Of a stretch of 59,099 nt of DNA, positions 22,531 through 31,986 are shown one piece after another; positions within the stretch are counted from its first letter, which is position 1; each line of letters starts with the position of its first letter. Origin of the DNA: Pseudomonadota bacterium (lineage in GTDB: Bacteria > Pseudomonadota > Gammaproteobacteria > Burkholderiales > Burkholderiaceae_C). The stretch lies in contig JAKAZQ010000015.1 in the NCBI GenBank assembly GCA_021815805.1, positions 1 to 59,099 of the forward strand. Reading direction: 5' to 3'. Both the position numbers and the translations under genes were made by a program. The notes beneath the pieces were generated by a model. The model saw nothing but the letters and a program-made list of their open reading frames with translations. It did not search any database and was not told the DNA's origin.

Positions 22531-22551
22531 ACCCCCGAGGAGACATGCACC

Positions 22552-23493
22552 ATGGCCTGGACCCAGCTTCCCTCCAGCGTCGAGGTGGTCGAGGTCGGAC
22601 CGCGCGACGGCTTGCAGAACGAATCCACCCCGCTTGCGGCGGCGACCAAGATCGAGCTCGTCGATCGCCTCGGCGCGGCCGGGCTGCGCGCCATCGAGGC
22701 CGCCGCGTTCGTGTCGCCGCGCTGGGTGCCGCAGATGGCCGACGGCGCCGCCGTGCTCGGCGGCATCCGGCGCCTGCCCGGCGTGTGCTACTCGGCGCTG
22801 GTGCCGAACGAGCGCGGCATGGAGGCGGCGCTCGCCGCCGGCGTGCAGGAGGTGGTGGTGTTCTCGGCGGCCAGTGAATCGTTCGCGCAACGCAATATCA
22901 ACTGCTCCATCGCCGAGTCCATCCGTCGCTTCGAGCCGGTGGCGCAACGCGCGCGCGCCGCCGGCGTGCGCGTGCGCGGCAGCGTTTCCTGCGCCCTCGG
23001 CTGCCCCTACGAGGGCGCCGTGGCGCCGGCCGCGGTGGCCGACGTGGTGCGCCGCATGGAACAACTGGGCTGCGACAGCGTGGACATCGCCGACACCATC
23101 GGCGTGGGCACGCCGGGTGCCGTGCAGGCGGTGTTCGAGGCGGCCGCGGCAGTGCTGCCCATGGCGCGGCTGGCCGGGCATTTCCACGACACCTACGGCC
23201 AGGCGCTGGCCAACGTGCTGGCCGCGCTGGAGCTCGGCGTGCGCAGTTTCCACGCCTCGGTCGCCGGGCTCGGCGGCTGCCCCTACGCGCGCGGCGCCAC
23301 CGGCAATCTGGCCACCGAGGACCTGCTCTACATGCTGCACGGGCTGGGCATCGCCACCGGCGTGGATCTGCAGGCGGTGGTCGATTGCGGCGAGTTCATC
23401 AGCCGCGCCGTCGGGCGCGCCAGCACCAGCCGCGCGGCGCGCGCGTTGCTCGCCGCGCGCGCGCACGCGTCGGCGCCCGGCGCGTCGCACTAG
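22552..23493 (+). CDS. liuE: Hydroxymethylglutaryl-CoA lyase
   Basis: A 313-residue TIM-barrel lyase splitting HMG-CoA into acetyl-CoA and acetoacetate, the last step of leucine breakdown. VEVGPRDGLQNE is the metal/substrate loop, GHFHDTYGQALANV holds metal-binding histidines, and SVAGLGGCPYARGATGNLAT is the family signature with the active-site cysteine. The final residues are basic and low in conservation. GAGGAGA sits upstream; a nearer ATG at 22545 is out of frame. It is the last gene of the catabolic run; dusB begins 100 bases later. Confidence 0.94.
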   Translation: MAWTQLPSSVEVVEVGPRDGLQNESTPLAAATKIELVDRLGAAGLRAIEAAAFVSPRWVPQMADGAAVLGGIRRLPGVCYSALVPNERGMEAALAAGVQEVVVFSAASESFAQRNINCSIAESIRRFEPVAQRARAAGVRVRGSVSCALGCPYEGAVAPAAVADVVRRMEQLGCDSVDIADTIGVGTPGAVQAVFEAAAAVLPMARLAGHFHDTYGQALANVLAALELGVRSFHASVAGLGGCPYARGATGNLATEDLLYMLHGLGIATGVDLQAVVDCGEFISRAVGRASTSRAARALLAARAHASAPGASH

Positions 23494-23594
23494 AATCGCC
23501 CTTTCCCCGCTCGGCGCCAGGCGCGCCCGCGGCCCCGCCCGCGGGGCCCGCGGCGCGAGCTGCACTGCCGCGTCGCAGGTCCCGTCCCGCCACC

Positions 23595-24659
23595 ATGCCG
23601 CCGCCCCTCGCCCGCCTGCCTGCCGACACGCCGTCGTCGGACGCCCCGCTGCAGATCGGGCCGTACCGGCTGCCCAACCGCGTGTTCGCCGCGCCGATGG
23701 CCGGGGTCACCGACCTGCCGTGGCGACGCCTGGCGCGACGCCTCGGCGCCGGACACTGCGTCAGCGAGATGGTGGCCTCGCGCGCCGAATTGCGCACGTC
23801 GCGCAAGACCGCGCTGCGCATGAACCACGACGGCGAACCGGGGCCCGTGGCGGCGCAACTGGTCGGCGTCGATCCCGACGAAATGGCCGCCGCCGCGCAC
23901 GCCAACGTCGACGCCGGCGCGCAGATCATCGACATCAACATGGGCTGTCCGGCGAAAAAGGTCTGCAACCGCTGGGCCGGCTCGGCGCTCATGCAGGACG
24001 AGGAACTGGCGCTGCGCATCGTCGACGCCGTGGTGCGCGCGATGCAGCCCCGCGGCGTGCCGGTGACCCTGAAGATGCGCACCGGCTGGTGCCGCGAGCA
24101 TCGCAACGCGCCGAGCCTGGCGCGGGCGGCCCAGGACGCCGGCGTGTCGCTGGTGGTGGTGCACGGGCGCAGCCGCGAACAGGGCTACGGCGGGCAGGCC
24201 GAGTACGACACCATCGCCGAGATCAAGTCGCGGCTGCGCATTCCGGTGGTCGCGAACGGCGACATCGACAGCGCGGCGAAGGCACGCGAGGTGCTGCACG
24301 CCACCGGCGCCGATGCCGTGATGATCGGCCGAGCCGCGCTCGGCCGGCCTTGGCTGCCGGGGCACGTGGCGCGCGCGCTGCGCGACGGCGTCGAGCCGCC
24401 GCTGCCGGACGTCGACGCGCAGGGTCGCTGGCTGCTCGAGCACCTCGGCGCACACCATGCCCATTACGGCGCGCAGGGCATCGCCAGCGCGCGCAAGCAT
24501 GTCGGCTGGGCCGTCGGCGCGCTGCCGGGCGGCGCCAGCTTCCGCGCCCACTTCAACACCCTGCTCGAACCGGGCGCGCAACTCGACGCGGTGGCCGGCT
24601 TCTTCGAAACCCTGCAGGCCGCCGCCGCGGCTCCGACACCATGGGCACACGCTGCATGA
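23595..24659 (+). CDS. dusB: tRNA-dihydrouridine synthase B
   Basis: A 354-residue FMN enzyme reducing uridines in the tRNA D-loop. Landmarks: VFAAPMAGVTDLPWRRL (FMN site), INMGCPAKKVCNRWAGSAL with the catalytic cysteine, VTLKMRTGW, VVVHGRSREQGYGGQAEYD and VANGDIDSAAKAREVL followed by GADAVMIGRAALGRPWL. The DusB subtype is favoured because fis follows directly, a pairing known across Proteobacteria. The ORF opens earlier, within the preceding gene's tail, but homology begins near the ATG at 23595. Confidence 0.92.
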   Translation: MPPPLARLPADTPSSDAPLQIGPYRLPNRVFAAPMAGVTDLPWRRLARRLGAGHCVSEMVASRAELRTSRKTALRMNHDGEPGPVAAQLVGVDPDEMAAAAHANVDAGAQIIDINMGCPAKKVCNRWAGSALMQDEELALRIVDAVVRAMQPRGVPVTLKMRTGWCREHRNAPSLARAAQDAGVSLVVVHGRSREQGYGGQAEYDTIAEIKSRLRIPVVANGDIDSAAKAREVLHATGADAVMIGRAALGRPWLPGHVARALRDGVEPPLPDVDAQGRWLLEHLGAHHAHYGAQGIASARKHVGWAVGALPGGASFRAHFNTLLEPGAQLDAVAGFFETLQAAAAAPTPWAHAA

Positions 24660-24714
24660 ATGCCTCGCCGCGCCGCCGCGCCGGCCTCCGTCCGACGCCG
24701 CCGGGAAGCCGGCC

Positions 24715-24954
24715 ATGAGCGATCGCGTGACCCTCGAGCAATGCGTCATCGAGAGCCTGGACGCCTATTTCCGCGATCTCAACGGAACCGAGCCCCACGG
24801 CATCCACGCCATGGTCCTGCAGACCGTCGAGAAGCCGCTGCTGCAGACCGTGATGCGCCGCGCCGGCGACAACCAGTCGGTGGCCGCGCAGTGGCTGGGC
24901 ATCAATCGCAACACCCTGCGCAAGAAGCTCAAGGACCACAAACTGATCAAGTGA
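24715..24954 (+). CDS. fis: Nucleoid/transcription factor Fis
   Basis: A 79-residue DNA-bending protein, shorter at the N-terminus than the 98-residue E. coli form, as usual in betaproteobacteria. The C-terminal helix-turn-helix is clear: [20 protein letters not shown] and [10 protein letters not shown]. The N-terminal helix includes [18 protein letters not shown]. It follows dusB after 55 bases. Fis activates rRNA operons and shapes the nucleoid; in E. coli dusB-fis is one operon and fis represses it, which may hold here. Confidence 0.93.
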   Translation: MSDRVTLEQCVIESLDAYFRDLNGTEPHGIHAMVLQTVEKPLLQTVMRRAGDNQSVAAQWLGINRNTLRKKLKDHKLIK

Positions 24955-24966
24955 CGCCCCGCGTGC

Positions 24967-24986
24967 GCGGCGCAGGGCTGCGCCGC
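24967..24986 (+). terminator. Hairpin between fis and purH
   Basis: A 9-bp perfect stem (GCGGCGCAG / CTGCGCCGC) with a two-base centre starts 12 bases after the fis stop. No T-run follows, so it may attenuate, stabilise the fis mRNA end, or do nothing. Confidence 0.3.
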
Positions 24987-25036
24987 ACAGGTCCGGGCCG
25001 ACACATCCCGCATCCCCTTCCCGCGCTCCACGATCC

Positions 25037-26617
25037 ATGTACGCACTGCTTTCCGTTTCCGACAAGACCGGCGTGCTCGAGCTTGCCCGCCGCCTGCATG
25101 CCCGCGGCGTCACCTTGCTGTCCACCGGCGGCACGGCACGCCTGCTGGCCGACGCCGGGCTTGCGGTGACCGAGGTCGCCAGCCACACCGGCTTCCCCGA
25201 AATGCTCGACGGCCGGGTCAAGACCCTGCACCCGAAGGTGCACGGCGGCCTGCTGGCGCGCCGCGACCTGCCCGAGCACATGCATGCCATCGAGCAGCAC
25301 GGCATCCCGCCCATCGACTGGCTGGTGGTCAACCTGTACCCCTTCGAGGCCACCGTGGCGCGCCCCGACTGCACGCTGGAACAGGCGATCGAGAACATCG
25401 ACATCGGCGGCCCCGCCATGGTGCGCTCGGGCGCCAAGAACTGGCAGGGCGTGAGCGTGCTCACCGACCCCGCCCAGTACGAAGCCGTGCTGGCCGAGTT
25501 CGAGGCCAGCGGCGAAGTCTCGCAGGCCACGCGGTTCGCGCTGTCGGTGGCCGCCTTCGAGCGCGTGGCGCAGTACGACGCGGCCATCGCCAACCATCTC
25601 TCGGCGCTGCGCCTGCAGGCCGCCGCGCCGGAGAAGCAGCCGACGCGCCAGGAGTGGCCCGACGGCTTTCATCTCAGCCTGGTCAAGGTGCAGGACCTGC
25701 GCTACGGCGAGAACCCGCACCAGCGCGCGGCGTTCTATCGCGACCTGCAGCCGCTGCCCGGCTCGCTGCCGACGGCGCGCCAGCTGCAGGGCAAGGAGCT
25801 TTCGTACAACAACATCGCCGACGCCGACGCGGCCTGGGAATGCGTGCGCGCCTTCGACACCTGCGCCTGTGTCATCGTCAAGCACGCCAACCCCTGCGGG
25901 GCCGCGCTGGGCGCCGATCCGCAGTCGGCCTACCGCGCCGCCTTCGCCACCGACCCGACGTCGGCGTTCGGGGGCATCATCGCCTTCAACCGCGAGGTCG
26001 ACGAGGCCGCGGCCAGCGCGGTGTCCGGGCAGTTCGTCGAGGTGCTGATCGCGCCGTCGTACAGCGCGCAGGCGCTGCAGCTGCTGGCGGCGAAGGCCAA
26101 CGTGCGCGTGCTGGCCATCGACATGGCGCGCGCCGACGGCGCCGCGCCGAGGCGCCTGGACGCCAAGCGCGTGAACTCCGGGCTGCTGCTGCAGACCGCC
26201 GACGACGAACTGCTCGACGAGACCGCGCTGAAGGTGGTCACGCGACGCGCTCCCACCGATGCCGAGATGGCCGACCTGCACTTCGCCTGGAAGGTGGCCA
26301 AGTTCACCAAGTCCAACGCCATCGTGTTCGCCGCGGGCGGACGCACCGTCGGCGTCGGCGCCGGCCAGATGAGCCGCGTCGACTCGACGCGCATCGCCTG
26401 CATCAAGGCCGGCAACGCCGGGCTGGCGATCGCCGGCAGCGTGGTCGCGTCGGACGCCTTCTTCCCGTTCCGCGACGGCGTCGACGTGCTCGCCCAGGCG
26501 GGCGCGCGCGCCGTCATCCAGCCCGGCGGCTCGGTGCGCGACGCCGAGGTCATCGCGGCCGCCGACGAGCACGGCCTGGCCATGGTGTTCACCGGCATGC
26601 GCCACTTCCGCCACTGA
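25037..26617 (+). CDS. purH: Bifunctional AICAR transformylase/IMP cyclohydrolase
   Basis: A 526-residue enzyme doing the last two steps of IMP synthesis. The N-terminal cyclohydrolase domain shows [15 protein letters not shown] and [19 protein letters not shown]. The C-terminal transformylase domain has [30 protein letters not shown] (the Lys-His catalytic pair) and [17 protein letters not shown]. Full length for the family. The dusB-fis-purH order is typical of betaproteobacteria; an 82-base gap with a hairpin precedes it. Confidence 0.96.
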   Translation: MYALLSVSDKTGVLELARRLHARGVTLLSTGGTARLLADAGLAVTEVASHTGFPEMLDGRVKTLHPKVHGGLLARRDLPEHMHAIEQHGIPPIDWLVVNLYPFEATVARPDCTLEQAIENIDIGGPAMVRSGAKNWQGVSVLTDPAQYEAVLAEFEASGEVSQATRFALSVAAFERVAQYDAAIANHLSALRLQAAAPEKQPTRQEWPDGFHLSLVKVQDLRYGENPHQRAAFYRDLQPLPGSLPTARQLQGKELSYNNIADADAAWECVRAFDTCACVIVKHANPCGAALGADPQSAYRAAFATDPTSAFGGIIAFNREVDEAAASAVSGQFVEVLIAPSYSAQALQLLAAKANVRVLAIDMARADGAAPRRLDAKRVNSGLLLQTADDELLDETALKVVTRRAPTDAEMADLHFAWKVAKFTKSNAIVFAAGGRTVGVGAGQMSRVDSTRIACIKAGNAGLAIAGSVVASDAFFPFRDGVDVLAQAGARAVIQPGGSVRDAEVIAAADEHGLAMVFTGMRHFRH

Positions 26618-26646
26618 GCGGCGGCACGGCGCAGCAGCTTGCGGCC

Positions 26647-27231
26647 ATGCGCATTCTCGGCATCGACCCCGGCCTGAACACCACCGGCTACGGGCTGCTG
26701 CAGGCGCAGGGCCAGCATCTGCACTACCAGGCCAGCGGCGCCATACGCATCGCGCGCGGGCCGCTGCCCGATCGCCTGAAAATCCTGTTCGACGGCGTCA
26801 GCACGGTGGCGCGCGAGGCGCACGCCGACGTCGCGGTGGTGGAGATCGTGTTCGTCAACGTCAACCCGCAGTCCACGCTGCTGCTGGGACAGGCGCGCGG
26901 CGCGGCGATCGCCGCGCTGGTGGCCGCCGGCCTGCCGGTGGTCGAATACAGCGCGCTGCAACTGAAAAAGGCGGTGGTCGGCCACGGCCGCGCCAGCAAG
27001 CAGCAGATGCAGCAGATGGTCACGCGCCTGCTGGCGCTGCCGGCGCAGCCCGGCCCCGACGCCGCCGACGCCCTGGGCCTGGCGATCTGCCACGCCCAGA
27101 ACCGCGCCACCCTCGGCGCGCTGCAACGCACCGGCGTGCTGGACGCAGCGGCCGCAAGCGGCACGCGGGACGGCATCGGCGCGGCGGCGCTGCGCGGCAT
27201 GCGGGTGCGGCGCGGGCGCCTGCTCGGCTGA
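26647..27231 (+). CDS. ruvC: Holliday junction endonuclease RuvC
   Basis: A 194-residue resolvase. [18 protein letters not shown] carries the first catalytic aspartate (Asp7), [20 protein letters not shown] the glutamate, and [15 protein letters not shown] the last two aspartates. It cuts junctions brought by RuvAB, whose genes lie 2.9 kb downstream and are split from ruvC by leuA and fabA. It starts 29 bases after purH. The C-terminal 30 residues are basic and not conserved. Confidence 0.94.
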   Translation: MRILGIDPGLNTTGYGLLQAQGQHLHYQASGAIRIARGPLPDRLKILFDGVSTVAREAHADVAVVEIVFVNVNPQSTLLLGQARGAAIAALVAAGLPVVEYSALQLKKAVVGHGRASKQQMQQMVTRLLALPAQPGPDAADALGLAICHAQNRATLGALQRTGVLDAAAASGTRDGIGAAALRGMRVRRGRLLG

Positions 27232-27253
27232 GCCTCGTCGCGCTGGCGTCGAT

Positions 27254-27282
27254 TTGACGCCGCTGCGGGTTTTTGCTAACGT
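27254..27282 (+). promoter_or_regulatory. Candidate promoter before leuA leader
   Basis: TTGACG (27254-27259; five of six), 17 bases, then TAACGT (27277-27282; three of six). A start near 27290 would give a leader of about 310 bases before leuA. The -35 box is good and the -10 box weak. Confidence 0.3.
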
Positions 27283-27372
27283 ATGCCGACCATGGTCTCG
27301 AACGCGACCCCGTTGCGCAGTCATTGCCACCGCACGTCGGCAGGGGCGCTTGCGGCCTGGCAGCGCGGGCTC

Positions 27373-27429
27373 ATGCTGCGCCTGCTACGCGTCGACGTCG
27401 AGCGGCGACTGCGCCCCGCGCGCACCTGA
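27373..27429 (+). CDS. Possible leucine-containing leader peptide of leuA
   Basis: An 18-codon [21 protein letters not shown], with leucine at positions 2, 4, 5 and 13, one of them the uncommon codon CTA. It can also be read in frame from an ATG at 27292 (45 residues). A perfect hairpin follows 12 bases after the stop. The arrangement is that of an attenuation leader for a leucine-biosynthesis gene, but the ribosome site is poor, arginine is as frequent as leucine, and no U-run is seen. Treat it as a candidate only. The rest of the 368-base gap (27232-27599) shows no other gene. Confidence 0.3.
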   Translation: MLRLLRVDVERRLRPART

Positions 27430-27441
27430 CACCCGCCCCCC

Positions 27442-27460
27442 GCTGCCCGCGCCGGGCAGC
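27442..27460 (+). terminator. Leader hairpin upstream of leuA
   Basis: An 8-bp perfect stem (GCTGCCCG / CGGGCAGC) with a three-base loop, 12 bases after the short leader ORF and 140 bases before the leuA ATG. It lacks a T-run, so if it acts in control it may be a pause or Rho-linked element rather than an intrinsic terminator. Confidence 0.35.
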
Positions 27461-27599
27461 CCGCGCTCGATCCGAGCCACCGACCGCATCGATCCTGCCG
27501 CCGCACGCAACGCCCCGTCATGAGCGGGCCGTCAAGGCGTTCCGGACGCCGCTGCAGCGCAGGCCCCATTCCAACCCGAATCGTCAGAGAGTTTCCGCC

Positions 27600-29312
27600 A
27601 TGCTGAAGAACCCGCAGACCAAGTACCGCCCGATGCCGCCGGTCGGGCTCAAGGATCGCACCTGGCCCGACCAGGTCATCACGCGCCCGCCGATCTGGAT
27701 GAGCACCGATCTGCGCGACGGCAACCAGGCGCTGTTCGAACCCATGGACGCGGCGCGCAAGATGCGCATGTTCAAGACCCTGTGCGCGATCGGGATCAAG
27801 CAGATCGAGGTCGCGTTCCCGTCGGCGTCGCAGACCGACTTCGATTTCGTGCGCGAACTGATCGAGGACGGGCACATCCCCGACGACGTCACCATCGAAG
27901 TGCTCACGCAGGCGCGCGAGGATCTGATCCGCCGCACCTTCGACTCGCTGCGCGGCGCGAAACAAGCCATCGTGCATGTCTACAACGCCACGGCGCCGAA
28001 TTTCCGGAGGATCGTCTTCAACGTGGACGTCGCCGGCTGCAAGCGCATCGCGGTCGAGGCCGCCACCCTCATCCGTCAACTCGCCGCCGAGCGCCCGGAA
28101 ACCCGCTGGACCTTCCAGTACAGCCCCGAGGTGTTCAGCGGCACCGAACTGCCGGTGGCGGTCGAGGTGTGCAACGCGGTCACCGAGGTGTGGCAGCCGA
28201 CTCCCGAGCACAAGATCATCTTCAACCTGCCGGCCACGGTGGAGATGAGCACCCCGAACATCTATGCCGACCAGATCGAGTGGATGCATCGCAAGCTGGC
28301 GCGACGTGACGCCATCGTGCTGTCGGTGCACCCACACAACGATCGGGGTTGCGCGGTGGCCGCGGCCGAACTGGCGGTGATGGCCGGCGCCGACCGCATC
28401 GAGGGATGCCTGTTCGGCAACGGCGAACGCACCGGCAACGTCGACCTGGTCACGCTGGCCCTGAACCTGTACTCGCAGGGCGTCGACCCCGGGCTCGACT
28501 TCTCCAACATCAACGCCATCGCCCGCACCGTCGAGGACTGCAACCAGTTGCCCATCCATCCGCGCCATCCCTATGTCGGCGACCTGGTGTTCACGGCGTT
28601 TTCCGGCTCGCACCAGGACGCGATCAAGAAGGGCCTGGCGGTGCAGAAGCCCACCGCCATCTGGGAGGTGCCCTACCTGCCGGTGGATCCGGCCGACCTC
28701 GGACGCGCCTACGACTCGGTGATCCGCGTCAACAGCCAGTCCGGCAAGGGCGGCATCGCCTACCTGCTGGAGTCCGCCTACGGGCTGGTCATGCCCCGAC
28801 GCATGCAGGTGGAATTCAGCGGCGTGGTGCAGCGCCACACCGACGCCTCGGGCAGCGAAGTCACGGCGCAGGAACTGTGGGGCATGTTCAACGCCGAGTA
28901 CACGCAGGCCGACGAGCCGCTGCGCTATCTGTCGCATCATCTCAACGAGCACGGCGACGAGCAGGGCATCCGGCTCGAACTCGAGATCGACGGCCGCGCC
29001 GTGAGCCTGCGCGGCGAAGGCAACGGCCCGATCGACGCGGCGGTGCGCGCGCTGCATCTGCCGCTGGTCGTGCACAGCTACGAGGAGCGCGCGCTGGGCC
29101 TGGGCGCCAACGCGCGCGCGGTGGCGATGGTCGAGTCGGCGCTGGAGAACACCGCGTCCACCACCTTCGGGGTCGGCATCGACGCGAACATCGTGACCGC
29201 CTCGGTGCGCGCCATCATCTCGGCCGCCAACCGCCTGCTGCAGCGCGTCGACGACGCCGAACGCGCGCAACTGCTCAAGGGCGTGCAGGCCAAGCTGAAG
29301 GCCGTGGCCTGA
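27600..29312 (+). CDS. leuA: 2-isopropylmalate synthase (long form)
   Basis: A 570-residue enzyme condensing acetyl-CoA with 2-ketoisovalerate, the first step of leucine synthesis. The barrel has the metal loop [16 protein letters not shown] sequence [16 protein letters not shown], the substrate segment [15 protein letters not shown], and the His-x-His metal site [16 protein letters not shown], followed by [18 protein letters not shown]. The last 140 residues form the LeuA regulatory domain where leucine binds for feedback inhibition. This is the type found in actinobacteria and many Burkholderiales. A long in-frame N-terminal extension to 27273 is rejected because conservation starts at [14 protein letters not shown]. 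It stands alone, away from leuBCD. Confidence 0.95.
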   Translation: MLKNPQTKYRPMPPVGLKDRTWPDQVITRPPIWMSTDLRDGNQALFEPMDAARKMRMFKTLCAIGIKQIEVAFPSASQTDFDFVRELIEDGHIPDDVTIEVLTQAREDLIRRTFDSLRGAKQAIVHVYNATAPNFRRIVFNVDVAGCKRIAVEAATLIRQLAAERPETRWTFQYSPEVFSGTELPVAVEVCNAVTEVWQPTPEHKIIFNLPATVEMSTPNIYADQIEWMHRKLARRDAIVLSVHPHNDRGCAVAAAELAVMAGADRIEGCLFGNGERTGNVDLVTLALNLYSQGVDPGLDFSNINAIARTVEDCNQLPIHPRHPYVGDLVFTAFSGSHQDAIKKGLAVQKPTAIWEVPYLPVDPADLGRAYDSVIRVNSQSGKGGIAYLLESAYGLVMPRRMQVEFSGVVQRHTDASGSEVTAQELWGMFNAEYTQADEPLRYLSHHLNEHGDEQGIRLELEIDGRAVSLRGEGNGPIDAAVRALHLPLVVHSYEERALGLGANARAVAMVESALENTASTTFGVGIDANIVTASVRAIISAANRLLQRVDDAERAQLLKGVQAKLKAVA

Positions 29313-29363
29313 GGCCTGGCGGCCGCGCCGCCGGGCGTCGGCCCGGCCGTGCGGCGAAGCCCC

Positions 29364-29392
29364 GCAAAGGCCCGGCGGTGCCGGCCCTTTGC
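29364..29392. terminator. Bidirectional terminator hairpin between leuA and fabA
   Basis: GCAAAGG-CCCGGC and GCCGGCCCTTTGC form a 12 to 13-bp stem with one mismatch and a short loop, midway between the convergent stops at 29312 and 29406. The base of the stem is A/T-rich, giving a few U residues in either transcript. Confidence 0.5.
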
Positions 29393-29405
29393 ACGCGCGC
29401 CGAAC

Positions 29406-29921
29406 TCAGAAACCGTCGGTGGACGTGAACAGCCCGACGCGCAGATCCTTCGCGGCGTAGATCTCGCGTCCGTCGACGCGCATCACGCCATCGGCGATCC
29501 CCATGACAAGGCGGTGGTTGATCACCCGCTTGAGGTCGATCTGGTAGCTCACCAGGCGTGCCGTGGGCAGCACCTGGCCGGTGAACTTCACCTCGCCCAC
29601 GCCGAGCGCGCGCCCGCGCCCCGGCGCACCCATCCAGCCCAGATAGAAGCCCACCAGCTGCCACATGGCGTCGAGCCCCAGGCAGCCCGGCATCACCGGG
29701 TCGTTCTCGAAATGGCAGCCGAAGAACCATAGATCGGGCCGGATGTCGAGCTCTGCCCGCAGTTCGCCCTTGCCATACGCACCGCCGTGATCGGCGACAT
29801 GGGTGATGCGGTCCATCATCAGCATCTGCCCCAGCGGAAGCTGGGCGTTGCCGGGGCCGAACAGGCGCCCGTGGCCGCAGGCCACGAGTTCTTCATGCGA
29901 GTAGGAGGCTTGGGGTTTCAT
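29406..29921 (-). CDS. fabA: 3-hydroxydecanoyl-ACP dehydratase/isomerase
   Basis: A 171-residue hot-dog-fold enzyme of unsaturated fatty acid synthesis. The active-site His70 and Asp84 fall at the same positions as in E. coli, in [32 protein letters not shown] and [13 protein letters not shown] are further signatures, and length is normal. It starts at [11 protein letters not shown]; the longer reading is unconserved and overlaps ruvA control DNA. fabB, its usual partner, is not adjacent. Confidence 0.94.
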   Translation of the reverse strand: MKPQASYSHEELVACGHGRLFGPGNAQLPLGQMLMMDRITHVADHGGAYGKGELRAELDIRPDLWFFGCHFENDPVMPGCLGLDAMWQLVGFYLGWMGAPGRGRALGVGEVKFTGQVLPTARLVSYQIDLKRVINHRLVMGIADGVMRVDGREIYAAKDLRVGLFTSTDGF

Positions 29922-30121
29922 GGGCGGGATGCGCAGTCCAGGCGACAGTTTAGCCGCCACGGTCGGCCGGCCGGCGCGTGCGCCCGGCGGCGCGGCCGGC
30001 GCCCCCCGGCGGCGCCGCGTCGCGGGCCGTCGGCCGGCGCGTCGCGGCGGCGTTGAAAGCACCCCGCGACGCCCCACGCCATACCCCCGAGGCGGCCCTG
30101 GCGGCCTGCTACAGTGCGTGC

Positions 30122-30694
30122 ATGATCGGACGCATTCATGGCACCCTGCTGGACAAGTCCCCGCCGCAGATCCTGGTGGACTGCGCCGGGGTGGGCTATG
30201 AGATCGACGTGCCGATGAGCACCCTGTACGGGCTGCCGGCGGTGGGCGAGAAGGTGGCGCTGCTGACGCACCTGACCGTGCGCGAGGACGCGCACCAGTT
30301 GTTCGGCTTCGCCAGCGCCGCGGAGCGCGAGGCGTTTCGCGCCCTGATCCGCATCTCCGGCGTGGGCGCGCGCATCGCGCTGGCGGTGTTGTCGGGGCTC
30401 AGCGTGAACGAACTCGCGCAGGCCGTCACGGCGCAGGACAGCGCGCGCCTGACGCGCGTGCCCGGCATCGGCAAGAAGACCGCCGAGCGCGTGCTGCTGG
30501 AGATGCGCGGCAAGCTCGGCGCCGACATCGCGCGCACGCCGGGCGCCGCGGCCGGACACGCCGACGTGCTGCAGGCGCTGCTGGCGCTGGGCTACTCGGA
30601 GCGCGAAGCCTCGGCGGCGGTCGCCCGGCTGGGCGCCGAGCTGGGTATCGACGAGGGCATACGCCAGGCGCTGAAGCTGCTGGCCAAGGCATGA
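30122..30694 (+). CDS. ruvA: Holliday junction DNA helicase subunit RuvA
   Basis: A 190-residue junction-binding protein that forms tetramers and loads RuvB. The N-terminal OB domain begins [20 protein letters not shown]; two helix-hairpin-helix motifs follow ([33 protein letters not shown]). The C-terminal RuvB-binding domain is [19 protein letters not shown]. It ends seven bases before ruvB, with an out-of-frame ATG overlapping its stop. The 200 bases upstream, shared with divergent fabA, hold no gene and no clear promoter. Confidence 0.95.
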   Translation: MIGRIHGTLLDKSPPQILVDCAGVGYEIDVPMSTLYGLPAVGEKVALLTHLTVREDAHQLFGFASAAEREAFRALIRISGVGARIALAVLSGLSVNELAQAVTAQDSARLTRVPGIGKKTAERVLLEMRGKLGADIARTPGAAAGHADVLQALLALGYSEREASAAVARLGAELGIDEGIRQALKLLAKA

Positions 30695-30701
30695 GCATCG
30701 C

Positions 30702-31751
30702 ATGAGCATCCAGCCCGACAAGCTGCAAGCGGCGCGCGTGGTGCAAGCCGCCGCGGCCTCGCCGCAGGAGGAAGCCGCCGAGCGCGCACTGCGCCCGCAG
30801 GTACTGTCCGACTACATCGGCCAGTCCAAGGTGCGCGAGCAGCTCGATATCTTCATGGGCGCGGCACGCCGCCGCGGCGAGGCGCTGGACCACGTGCTGC
30901 TGTTCGGCCCGCCGGGCCTGGGCAAGACCACGCTGGCGCACATCATCGCGCGCGAGATGGGCGTGAACCTGCGCTCGACGTCGGGGCCGGTGCTGGAGCG
31001 CGCCGGCGACCTCGCGGCCCTGCTCACCAACCTGGAGCGCAACGACGTCCTGTTCATCGACGAGATCCACCGCCTGTCCCCGGTGGTCGAGGAAATCCTC
31101 TATCCGGCGCTCGAGGACTACCAGATCGACATCATGATCGGCGAGGGTCCGGGCGCGCGCAGCGTCAAGATCGACCTGCAGCCGTTCACGCTGGTCGGCG
31201 CCACGACGCGCGCCGGCATGCTGACCAACCCGCTGCGCGACCGTTTCGGCATCGTCTCGCGGCTGGAGTTCTACACCCACGCCGAACTCGGCACCATCGT
31301 GCAACGCTCGGCGCAACTGCTGCGCGCCGAAATCGATCCCGAAGGCGCCGGGGAGATCGCGCGGCGCTCCCGCGGCACCCCGCGCATCGCCAACCGTTTG
31401 CTGCGCCGCGTGCGCGACTTCGCCCAGGTGCGCGCCGACGGGCGCATCAGCCGTGCCGTGGCCGACGACGCGCTGCGCATGCTCGACGTCGATCCGCTGG
31501 GCTTCGATCTCATGGATCGCAAGCTGCTCGAGGCCATCGTGCATCGCTTCGGCGGCGGCCCGGTCGGGCTCGACAACCTGGCCGCCGCCATCGGCGAGGA
31601 ACGCGACACCATCGAGGACGTGATCGAGCCGTTCCTGATCCAGAACGGGTATATCCAGCGCACGCCGCGCGGGCGCATCGCCAGCGCCTCCACGTACGCA
31701 CACCTGGGCCTGGCGGCGCCGCGCGGCGGCGGCCAACTGTTCGACAACTGA
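30702..31751 (+). CDS. ruvB: Holliday junction DNA helicase motor RuvB
   Basis: A 349-residue AAA+ hexameric motor driving branch migration with RuvA. Walker A is [16 protein letters not shown], Walker [17 protein letters not shown], sensor 1 [19 protein letters not shown]. The winged-helix domain ends the protein ([14 protein letters not shown]). Full length. The start at the ATG at 30702 is preferred because the ATG at 30691 is out of frame. Confidence 0.97.
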   Translation: MSIQPDKLQAARVVQAAAASPQEEAAERALRPQVLSDYIGQSKVREQLDIFMGAARRRGEALDHVLLFGPPGLGKTTLAHIIAREMGVNLRSTSGPVLERAGDLAALLTNLERNDVLFIDEIHRLSPVVEEILYPALEDYQIDIMIGEGPGARSVKIDLQPFTLVGATTRAGMLTNPLRDRFGIVSRLEFYTHAELGTIVQRSAQLLRAEIDPEGAGEIARRSRGTPRIANRLLRRVRDFAQVRADGRISRAVADDALRMLDVDPLGFDLMDRKLLEAIVHRFGGGPVGLDNLAAAIGEERDTIEDVIEPFLIQNGYIQRTPRGRIASASTYAHLGLAAPRGGGQLFDN

Positions 31752-31755
31752 AGCC

Positions 31756-31785
31756 GCGCGCCCACGCCGGGCCGCCCGGCGCGCG
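31756..31785 (+). terminator. Candidate hairpin terminator after ruvB
   Basis: CGCCGGGC and GCCCGGCG (31765-31772 and 31774-31781) pair perfectly around one base, with further CGCG pairing outside. It lies four bases after the ruvB stop. No T-run follows. Confidence 0.35.
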
Positions 31786-31787
31786 AT

Positions 31788-31913
31788 TCACGACGCCACC
31801 GGCGTGCCGCCGTTGACGTGAATCACCTGCCCGGTGACATAGCTGCTGTCGGCTTCGCTGGCCAGGTACACGTACGCCGGCACCAGCACGCATTGCCCGC
31901 CGTGCGCCTCGAC
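31788..31913 (-). pseudogene. C-terminal relic of a short-chain dehydrogenase
   Basis: Minus-strand codons give PAYVYLASEADSSYVTGQVI then HVNGGTPVAS and a stop. This is the well-known tail of NAD(P)-dependent short-chain dehydrogenases (…P-YV-LAS---SYVTGQV-H-NGG). Only 41 codons remain: an in-frame TAG at 31914-31916 blocks further reading, and the sequence beyond it resembles nothing in the family. The cut is sharp, so the rest of the gene was probably deleted or displaced. A real frameshifted gene is excluded because no upstream catalytic YxxxK segment is found. Confidence 0.7.
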
Positions 31914-31986
31914 CTAGCGTCCTGTCCCGTAAATACCTGGCATTTCGTTCGTGTGCCTGCGGGAGCGCACGCCGCCCGGGCACCGA

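Noticed and set aside
27273..27599. 109-residue N-terminal extension of LeuA
   Set aside because: No part resembles LeuA; conserved sequence starts at the ATG at 27600. The region is better explained as leader DNA.
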